64,000 nucleotides of DNA, taken from the NCBI RefSeq assembly GCF_033439725.1, contig NW_026944389.1, forward strand, positions 2,294,001 to 2,358,000. Reading direction: 5' to 3'. The notes beneath the pieces were generated by a model. That model was not told the origin of the DNA. It made no database searches and worked only from the letters and a program-made list of their open reading frames with translations. Positions within the stretch are counted from its first letter, which is position 1, and every line of letters begins with the position of its first letter. The translations under genes and the position numbers were made by a program. Below, one piece after another: positions 56,307 through 64,000 of this stretch. Origin of the DNA: Neurospora tetraspora (Eukaryota > Ascomycota > Sordariomycetes > Sordariales > Sordariaceae).

Positions 56307-56970
56307 TCGGACCGCGAGACTGAGTTGAGGGGAGGTTGGCGAGGATAGACGTGTAACTTGACTGAAGATGCGTCAACGATTTCGTGATGTTGTGATGGCT
56401 TTCCACTGGTGATCTGATGGTGTTCCTCAACGTTCCCGGCGTGGTGTTGAGGGTGAGTTCTTGGCGTTGATGTTCAGGGCGATTCAGCATCGGTCCACGT
56501 GTGGTTCAGCGCTGGGTTAGGGTTCAATATGTGTTCCTCGCACAGTGTAGATGATTCTTCGCCAGTCCCGGCCCTGGAGTTGGCGTTGAGCATCCGTCAC
56601 CAATACTCATCCCTATGTGGCCAAATTCACAAGTCGATGCGCCTCAATAACTGAATTTGTGCCGCCAATGTGTCCAAACTCAAAGACCGGATACTGGCCC
56701 AATACAAATCTACTCTTTGGTAATCCCATGGTCTCATGATTGCCTTGGATGTGCTCGCTTTCGCTCTAGTTCTTGATATATACAAAACCGCCAAAAACAA
56801 AATTAATGCTAAACTGGCCAACTTCACCGGTCCCTTGTGATGCAGAAGAGGACGCCATTATACTTTACTTTGCTAACATGCTTATCGTGGGTATCCTCCC
56901 TCGTGAATCCAAAGCTGAAAAGACCCGAAGCTCTATGCAAAGGAGTGAGCTTGCTGCCCCCGGACTACAG
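56307..56970. promoter_or_regulatory. Upstream region of ARV1 and 3' flank of the LysM gene
   Basis: About 660 bases between two - strand genes, with short frames only. Nothing specific was recognised. Confidence 0.4.
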
Positions 56971-58797
56971 TCAGTCCGCCTTCTTGTCCCTCCCAGCTAG
57001 ACTGCCGCTGGGATACCTCCCTCTCATCGTTCCACTCCCGCCCATTGTAGCGCTTCTCCCAGAGGTACCAGTTCCCAAGTTCAGCAATCCTGTGTCCCGT
57101 CTATCATCAGAAATAGGATCGATGTTCCCTCCTCGACCATCGTCACTATTAGTGTCGGTAAGCTCGATGAGGTCGCCTTCTTCTTGGCCAAGAGGCGATC
57201 GTTTCGGTGCGCCTAGAGAAGGCGTTCCTATTGGACGTTTGACAAATGCGCCTCGTAGCCAGTTCTCGACCGCCGCAGCCGCTTTATCGAGGCCGGTGGA
57301 TCCTTGGCCGTTTATCGTCGAGGCATCGCCTCCGTCTTCAAAAGGGCTCTCAACAATAGTTGGGTGCTCCTCAGCGCCTTGGAAACCGAGGCGGGCAGTT
57401 TCAGCACCTAAAACAGCCATGGACGGTAGAGAATCAATGTTCAGGCCCGGTAGATGTTTATTTGTCCACGTGTTGAAGTAATCCTTCTCAGGTCCTGGTG
57501 CTCTCACATTCCGCAGCGAGCCTACGCCTCCAGGCCGTCTCATCCATGCCGGCCGAACATCATCTCCAACTAGACTGGGGCGATTTCCCATGAGACTAGT
57601 TCGGCGGGAAGAGCTGCTGCCGGGACTCGCAGGACCGGTCTCCCCACTGACAGTGATGCCTGGTACGTCCATCGACGTCCTAGGCGACGTCATTGTGGAA
57701 GTGGTGTTCATGCTCTTCCTCCGACGCGGGGGGAAGTATCCCAAAACCTTGCGTTCTACTCGTGCGACCTCAACAGGATTAGGAAACGAGTCGAGTGATA
57801 CCCAGCGCACGTGTGTCCATGGTCGCTCGTCATCATGTGTTTGTAACTTGTTATCCCCGCCTTGATCGTTGGTCGAGGTGCCGAAAAACTCTCGGTTGTT
57901 GGAGATGTCTCGCCCAAATGGGTCTGTTGCTTCCGGCGTACGGGCCAAGTAATCAACTTGGGCTCCGGGAAACGAGGGGCCTTCGCAAGGGCGCCCCTTG
58001 ATCTCGCAGGCGTCGACAGGAATTGCAAGCCATTTGCGCATCTGGATATTGTCTCGAGACCATAAGCCGTTGGCCTTGCGGAATGCGTCTTCACGGCACT
58101 TGTAGCGAAGCACGATCCCGGCATAGGTATCAGTTGGCTGTACATGGTGGATGTACACCAGGTGTTCTGCTGTTTCCTGACTTTGCGAAGCTTCTCGCAA
58201 GTCCTCGTCTGAACTACGCTTTTTGAACGTCCTGGAAACATCCAGCCCACCATTAACGCCTTCATGACTTTCGAGTACACTTGCTGTCCTAAGGGCCCTG
58301 AGACGCCCCTCCCGCTCGATCATTGATCCTGACCCAACGTCCTCTAAGCGTGGCCTCGATTCGTTTGGTGGTTCGGGACCCCAGCTGCTGGAGCTCTTTT
58401 GTTTCCCAGCGGTCCTGGTGGCTGATCTCTCTGACCCGGTGTGATATGATTCCCCACCAGTAAGCAGTGTTGTGGTGAACTCCTGGACGGAGGCCCACGT
58501 CGAAGCCCACGAGCCATCGAGCAGACCACGACCGCCCCTGGGGCTACTTGCACGTGTAGAGCCCGCCGCGACCTCAAGTCTAGAATTGTTTCTTCCGGTA
58601 ACATCTCCTATGCGTGCGGCGGGAATCGGCGAGGCGCCTCTGTCTGGGGTCCTGCTCGGGCTCGAGTAGAGGGAGGATGAGGTTGCATCGTTGCGGTGGC
58701 TCACTACCCGGCGGTTTCGTGGGCGAACAGAGCTGTCATCCGCATCTTTTGAAGCCGACAAGAGGGCACTCGAGGAGGGGCGTTGCGAGAGACTCAT
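56971..58797 (-). CDS. LysM-domain protein, probably intracellular (LYSMD type)
   Basis: An intronless protein of 608 residues. It starts MSLSQRPSSSALLSASKDAD, with no signal peptide, and has a Ser/Arg-rich disordered N-terminal third. A single LysM module lies at about residues 214-262 (YIHHVQPTDTYAGIVLRYKC, then FRKANGLWS and KWLAIPV). This agrees with the eukaryotic cytoplasmic LYSMD1/2/3 pattern and not with secreted chitin-binding effectors, which have signal peptides and often several modules. The C-terminal half is disordered, with a conserved-looking patch HVRWVSLDSFPNPVEVARVE and a Gly/Asp-rich tail. The ligand is unknown. Confidence 0.8.
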   Translation of the reverse strand: MSLSQRPSSSALLSASKDADDSSVRPRNRRVVSHRNDATSSSLYSSPSRTPDRGASPIPAARIGDVTGRNNSRLEVAAGSTRASSPRGGRGLLDGSWASTWASVQEFTTTLLTGGESYHTGSERSATRTAGKQKSSSSWGPEPPNESRPRLEDVGSGSMIEREGRLRALRTASVLESHEGVNGGLDVSRTFKKRSSDEDLREASQSQETAEHLVYIHHVQPTDTYAGIVLRYKCREDAFRKANGLWSRDNIQMRKWLAIPVDACEIKGRPCEGPSFPGAQVDYLARTPEATDPFGRDISNNREFFGTSTNDQGGDNKLQTHDDERPWTHVRWVSLDSFPNPVEVARVERKVLGYFPPRRRKSMNTTSTMTSPRTSMDVPGITVSGETGPASPGSSSSRRTSLMGNRPSLVGDDVRPAWMRRPGGVGSLRNVRAPGPEKDYFNTWTNKHLPGLNIDSLPSMAVLGAETARLGFQGAEEHPTIVESPFEDGGDASTINGQGSTGLDKAAAAVENWLRGAFVKRPIGTPSLGAPKRSPLGQEEGDLIELTDTNSDDGRGGNIDPISDDRRDTGLLNLGTGTSGRSATMGGSGTMRGRYPSGSLAGRDKKAD

Positions 58798-60109
58798 GGC
58801 TTTGTGTTGATTGTGTCCTCGCAGGGAGGGCGCAAACCTCGGCGCCTATGGTTCGTGGTTCGAAGGGAGCATCAGATAGCAACTGTTTGAGGAATCATGG
58901 AGAGGGCGCCCCTTGCTGCTGGGCTGTTATTATTCGTTTGCAAGTGTGTAACTGCTGGGAACTATGGGCACTGGTCGCAACGTTATGAATGCCCTCGCTT
59001 CGTGTGTTCTCTTTCTCGAGATGGTGCTGTAACGTCGTCTTCTCTGTGTAAGTTTACTTTGTTGATCGAGACGGACTACTCGAGGTGATGGCCCAATCGG
59101 TTGGAGCTAGGCCGTGAGATCGGATGGTAGGACGTCGAGACAAAGGTATGACGGGTAACAGGTTGTTGTCGATTAGGTGATTAATGGAACTGCGCGTCAT
59201 GAAATCAAAACGCCACAAGGCCGAACTATGATCTTGAACGAGGGACGTTCAATGTTTGATGGGAAAGCTGGAGGGTTGAGGTTGTGACGAGCTGGAGGAA
59301 CAAAGTGGAAGCGGGAACGTGCCACTGTGTTCCAGTTGGCGACGTCCCTGTGGCCGACTGCCTTCCAGCGGCATGGCCCTGTTTGGTGACGGATGGGGGG
59401 CTCCCAGATCCCGGACTCCCGTCGGCCAATTCAGCGCCAAGAACCATAGCGGGGTGAGCGGGCCCTGCCTTGCCTGCACTTGAAGGAAAGGCTCCACAAA
59501 GTGTTTTGGCTTTGGGCAATTCACAAATCAGGTCCGTTTCGCATCGTCTTTGGTATGTAATGATATGCTGCTCCAGGCCGAATAAAAGGCTCTTAAAGAC
59601 GGAGGATAGAATTCCGCGTAAGGCTTCCGATTATTCCTGGGCCAAGATGAATGCCTTGATATGTGTGCTGACGAAAGAATTATATGAATTTTAATGATGT
59701 TAGCGGGCATGTCACTCATTAACACACGGCATCGTGCAATGCAGAAAAGTAAAGTCGGCGATTGAAACAACGAATCTTGAAAATAACCCGTTTTGAAAGA
59801 TTGGTGATGGGCCGAAAAGGGGTAGGCAAAGCACGGGCCCAGTGTCACAGAGAGCCGCTTGTTAGGACCCACTCTGGGAGGATATCGCGCCAGGGGCAGA
59901 CGGGCACGTGCAGACGTGAATGCGGGGCGCCCGGTCGTGGCCCACACCCCCCCTCCCCCAAACCCTGGTGGTGCCTGAGAAAAGTAAACAAACGTTGCGT
60001 CCATCTTCGATCTTGTTGGATTTGTCCAGGCAGGCGCGGGCGTGTTTTGAAGCAGCGCCAAACTTCCAACCACGACGATCCCCCGGCCAAAAATCACGAC
60101 GGCGCCAAC
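58798..60109. promoter_or_regulatory. Divergent promoter region between the LysM gene and SMC2
   Basis: About 1.3 kb between divergent starts. A - strand frame of 302 residues (59528-60436) overlaps the antisense of SMC2 exons 1-3 and has no domain, so it is dismissed. A C-rich stretch (CCCCCCCTCCCCC) lies at about 59945-59960. Nothing else was recognised. Confidence 0.4.
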
Positions 60110-63100
60110 ATGAGGGTCACCGAAGTAATTATCGACGTACGTGTTTTTCCACCGCGCCGTTAGTCGCGACCTGACCCAAGGTGTAATGCGACAACTTGAA
60201 GTTGTGACAGAGCTGACATGCCCGCGCGTTGTATAGGGCTTCAAGTCGTACGCCGTCAGAACGGTGATTTCAGGATGGTAAGGACACTGACTCATCAGGG
60301 CGATCGAAGGCATCCCTCCAACTTCGTAACTAACCGGCCGCCGCAGGGACGAGACCTTCAACTCCATTACCGGCCTCAACGGCAGCGGTAAATCCAACAT
60401 CCTCGACGCGATCTGCTTCGTTCTCGGTATCACCAATATGTCAACAGTCCGCGCGCAAAACCTGCAGGATCTTATCTACAAGCGAGGCCAAGCCGGCGTC
60501 ACAAAGGCCAGCGTCACAATAGTGTTCGATAACAGAGACAAGAAAAAGTCACCAATCGGATTCGAAGAGTATGCGACCATCAGCGTTACCCGCCAAATCG
60601 TGCTCGGAGGCACTTCCAAATACCTGATCAACGGCCATCGTGCGCAACAACAAACCGTACAGAACCTCTTCCAATCGGTTCAGCTCAACATCAACAACCC
60701 CAACTTCCTCATCATGCAGGGCCGCATTACAAAAGTTTTGAACATGAAGGCTGTCGAAATCTTGGCCATGATCGAGGAGGCAGCCGGCACAAGGATGTTC
60801 GAGGACAGGAGGGACAAAGCACTCAAGACGATGGCCAAGAAGGAGATGAAGTTACAGGAGATCAAAGAACTCTTGCGGGATGAGATCGAACCGAAACTTG
60901 AGAAGCTACGAACCGAGAAGCGCGCATTCCTCGACTTTCAGCAGACACAAAACGACCTGGAGCGGTTAACAAGGCTTGTGGTGGCACACGATTACGTAAG
61001 GTGTCAGGAGAAGCTACAACAGTCAGCATCGGATCTTGAGGCGAAGAAGCAGCGCCAGAAAGAGCTTGAGGAATCTGCTATCCGGCTAAAAAATGAGATA
61101 TCCCATCTGGAGGAGGACTTACAACGGGTCAAGGCACAGCGCGACAAGGAGTTGCGGAAAGGTGGCAAGGCGCAGGCCCTGGAAGAAGCAGTAAAGAAGC
61201 ACGCCAACGAGCTGGTTAGGCTTGCTACCGTCGTGGATCTGAAGAAGAGCAGTATGAAGGAGGAGCAAGAACGGAGGAAAGCTGGAGAGAAGAACGTTGC
61301 CGACCTGGAAGCGGCGCTGAAGGAAAAGACCAAGACATACGAGAAAATCAAGGCGAAATACGATGCCGCCAAGGATACGCTTGAAAAGCAGAGGCAAGAG
61401 GCAGACACCAAGGAAGAGCTGCTACAGACCCTGCAAACCGGTGTTGCATCCAAGGAGGGACAGGAGAATGGTTACCAAGGACAACTGCAAGACGCGAGAA
61501 ACAAGGTCACCGCTGCGGCAACGGAACAAGAGCAGGCAAAGATTAAAATTGCCCATCTGGAGAAGCGAATAAAAGAGGAAGAACCCCGGGCTAAAAAGGC
61601 CAAAGAACAAAACGCGGGCTTGCTGAAGGACCTTGATGGCCTGAAAGCTCAGGCTCAGAGACTCGAGAAGGAACTTGGAAAGCTTGGGTTCCAACCCGGG
61701 ACGGAGGAGGAAATGTACAAGCAAGAAAGCTCGCTCCAGCAGACCATCCGCAATCTACGACAAGAATCCGACGCTCTAAAACGCAAGGTGGCAAATATCG
61801 ACTTCAACTACTCCGATCCAGTCCCAAACTTTGATCGATCAAAAGTGAAAGGACTAGTTGCCCAACTCTTCTCGTTGCCCAAGGAGTATATGGAAGCTGG
61901 AATAGCGCTGGAGATTTGCGCTGGAGGCCGTCTTTACAACGTTGTTGTAGACACGGAGGTGACTGGCACGCAATTATTGCAGGGCGGTAGATTGCGAAAG
62001 AGGGTAACCATCATTCCTCTGAACAAAATCTCCGCTTTCAAGGCCTCGGCACAAACGATTGCGAACGCGCAAAGAATCGCTCCAGGGAAAGTGCACCTAG
62101 CTTTGTCACTCGTTGGGTACGACGACGAAGTGTCGGCGGCAATGGAGTATGTCTTCGGAAACACGCTTATCTGCGCCGATGCAGACACAGCCAAGAGGGT
62201 GACGTTCGATCCACATGTCCGCATGAGGAGCATCACAGTGGAGGGTGATTCCTATGACCCTTCAGGTACACTATCAGGTGGAAGTGCCCCCAACTCGAGC
62301 GGCGTCTTGGTTACTTTGCAGAAGCTCAACGAAATCAATCGGCAGCTGAAGGAGGCCGAGGCCGCCCTCAATGAGCTACGCGCCCAAATATACCGGGAAA
62401 AGACGAAACTCGACCAAGCAAAGAGAATCAAGCAAGAACTTGACCTCAAGGCACATGAGATCAAGCTAGCGGAGGAGCAAATCGGCGGCAACTCGTCATC
62501 GTCGATCATCCAAGAGATTGCAAATATGAAGGAAACAATAGTCCAACTCAAGCAGTCGATCGTGGAGGCCAAGCAGCGACAAGCGGAAGCCACAGCGGAA
62601 GCCAAAAGAATCGAGAAGGACATGAAGGACTTTGACAATAACAAAGACGCCAAGCTAGTGGAGCTCCAAGCTTCAGTCGACAAGCTACGTGCTTCCCTGG
62701 ACAAGATGTCTGTTACTAACAAGGCGTTGCAAAAAGAGCTTCAAGAGGCGCAACTGGACTCAGAACAGGTTGCTGCCGATCTTGCGGCTGCGCGGGAGCA
62801 GGTTCAAGACATCGACGTCGCCCTTAAAGCACAACAAGAAGAGATCGACGACATCGTGAAGCAAGGAACAGTGCTTCAAGAGACACACGACGCCGTCTTA
62901 GCACAACTGGAAGATGAACGGACCAAACTGCATGTGTACGACGATGAGCTTCGAGCTTTGGAGGAGGCAACCCGATCCAAGAACGCACGAATCGCCGAAG
63001 AGGGGCTCGAACTCCAGAAGCTTGGCCACCAAATCGAGAAATTCCACAAGGAGCAGCAGCAAGCCGCCCAGACGGCCTCGCACATGGAGCGCGAGCACGA

Positions 63101-63930
63101 CTGGATCGCCGAGACCAAGGACCAGTTCGGCCGGCCCGGAACCCTCTACGACTTCAAGGGCCAGAACATTGGCGAGTGCAAGTCCACGCTGCGGAACCTG
63201 ACGGAGCGCAGCCAGGGCTTGCGCAAGAAGATCAACCCCAAGGTGATGAACATGATCGACAGCGTCGAGAAGAAGGAGGTGTCGCTCAAGCACATGATGC
63301 GCACCGTCATCCGCGACAAGCGCAAGATCGAGGAGACCATTTTTAGTCTGGACGACTACAAGAAGAAGGCGCTGCAGGAGACGTGGGAGAAGGTCAATGC
63401 CGACTTTGGACAGATCTTTGCCGAGTTGCTGCCTGGCAGTTTCGCCAAGCTGGATCCCCCTGAGGGCAAGACTATCAGTGAGGGATTGGAGGTCAAGGTG
63501 CAGCTTGGTAAAGTGTGGAAGCAGAGTCTTACCGAGTTGAGCGGTGGTCAAAGGTATGTTTACTTATTTCCTTTCTCTTCCCTTTCCTTCTCTCCCCTTT
63601 CCTTCCCCCTCTCCAACCCAGCCCTGCCCCTATCGAAGGAACCCCTCACTAACTTCGCCATCCAGATCCCTAATCGCCCTCTCCCTCATCATGGCCCTCC
63701 TCCAGTTCAAGCCGGCCCCCATGTACATTCTCGACGAGGTCGACGCGGCGCTCGACCTGTCGCACACGCAGAACATTGGCCGTCTCATCAAGACCCGGTT
63801 CAAGGGGTCGCAGTTCATCGTCGTCAGTCTCAAGGACGGCATGTTCCAGAACGCCAACCGCATCTTCCGGACGAGGTTCAGCGAGGGAACGAGTATGGTG
63901 CAAGCGCTTACGCCAGCGGATTTGAAGTGA
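60110..63930 (+). CDS. smc2: SMC2, condensin ATPase subunit
   Basis: Core ATPase of condensin, partner of SMC4, needed for mitotic chromosome compaction. Exons 60110-60136, 60237-60277, 60347-63553 and 63666-63930 encode 1179 residues, the usual SMC2 length. Exons 1-3 give [23 protein letters not shown] and [17 protein letters not shown]; the Walker A is G32-S39. A Q-loop region ([19 protein letters not shown]) and a first coiled coil follow. The hinge is at about 520-640 ([20 protein letters not shown]), then a second coiled coil. The ABC signature LSGGQR (about 1087-1092) is split by the last intron (112 nt, after CAAAG). Walker B is [12 protein letters not shown] (about 1111-1122). Both conserved ATPase motifs depend on correct splicing: reading through the last intron would lose Walker B. 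Identity is secure. Confidence 0.97.
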
Positions 63931-64000
63931 TGAAATCCGGAGGAGTCTGAGTAGGGGGTATTGTGTTTATGATTTACACGGATAAGTTTGTAGGATAGAC

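Noticed and set aside
59528-60436. A 302-residue - frame upstream of SMC2
   Set aside because: Its first part is antisense to SMC2 exons 1-3; composition is not protein-like and no motif is visible.
1-64000. Transposons, LTR or virus-like elements, CRISPR arrays, secondary-metabolite genes
   Set aside because: No reverse transcriptase, integrase, transposase, capsid or polyketide/peptide synthase motifs, no long terminal repeats and no spaced direct repeats were seen by eye; old AT-mutated remnants could still escape this reading.

Overview
This window is nuclear DNA from a filamentous ascomycete, most likely a Sordariomycete of the Sordariales (inference from protein character; no database was searched). 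The genes are split by short introns (about 56-190 nt) with GTAAGT/GTACGT-type donors and CTAAC/CTGAC branch sites. The tRNA genes carry small introns next to the anticodon. Many proteins are typical of filamentous fungi, with long Ser/Pro-rich disordered linkers. I found no transposon, virus-like element, CRISPR array or secondary-metabolite cluster. I rebuilt exon structures by hand from splice signals, reading-frame continuity and family conservation.

Layout. 0-9 kb: stu1 (CLASP microtubule protein, +) converges on a four-exon BED/zinc-cluster regulator (-). 9-18 kb: a DUF676 serine esterase (+), then methylenetetrahydrofolate reductase (+); the gap between them holds a decayed tRNA-Ala. 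18-29 kb: a gene-free stretch of about 4 kb, a two-LIM RhoGAP of the Rga1 type (+), and FYV7 (-). 29-44 kb: four + strand genes, namely an Atos-family protein, URB1, an eIF4E-binding 4E-T-like protein whose first exon is easily missed, and a PPR protein, with tRNA-Asp and tRNA-Gln. 44-60 kb: mostly - strand, with LSM4, two identical tRNA-Ala genes, a GVP36-type BAR protein, mitochondrial N-acetylglutamate synthase, a beta-hydroxyacid dehydrogenase, ARV1 and a LysM protein, plus VMA9 on +. 60-64 kb: SMC2 (+).

There is no operon logic; most are housekeeping genes that recur across fungi. Shared themes are ribosome and RNA metabolism (URB1, FYV7, LSM4, 4E-T-like, four tRNAs), chromosome and spindle function (SMC2, Stu1), membranes (ARV1, VMA9, GVP36, esterase), Rho signalling, and methionine/arginine biosynthesis.

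The most informative observations are a tRNA-Ala fossil that keeps the tRNA intron but has lost about 21 nt of its 3' half; a YxxxxLL eIF4E-binding motif at the very N terminus of the 4E-T-like protein; a GC-AG intron in the BAR gene; an LSM4 gene whose first coding exon is only the ATG; and a BED finger joined to a zinc-cluster-like motif. I did not find a convincing undescribed multi-gene system.
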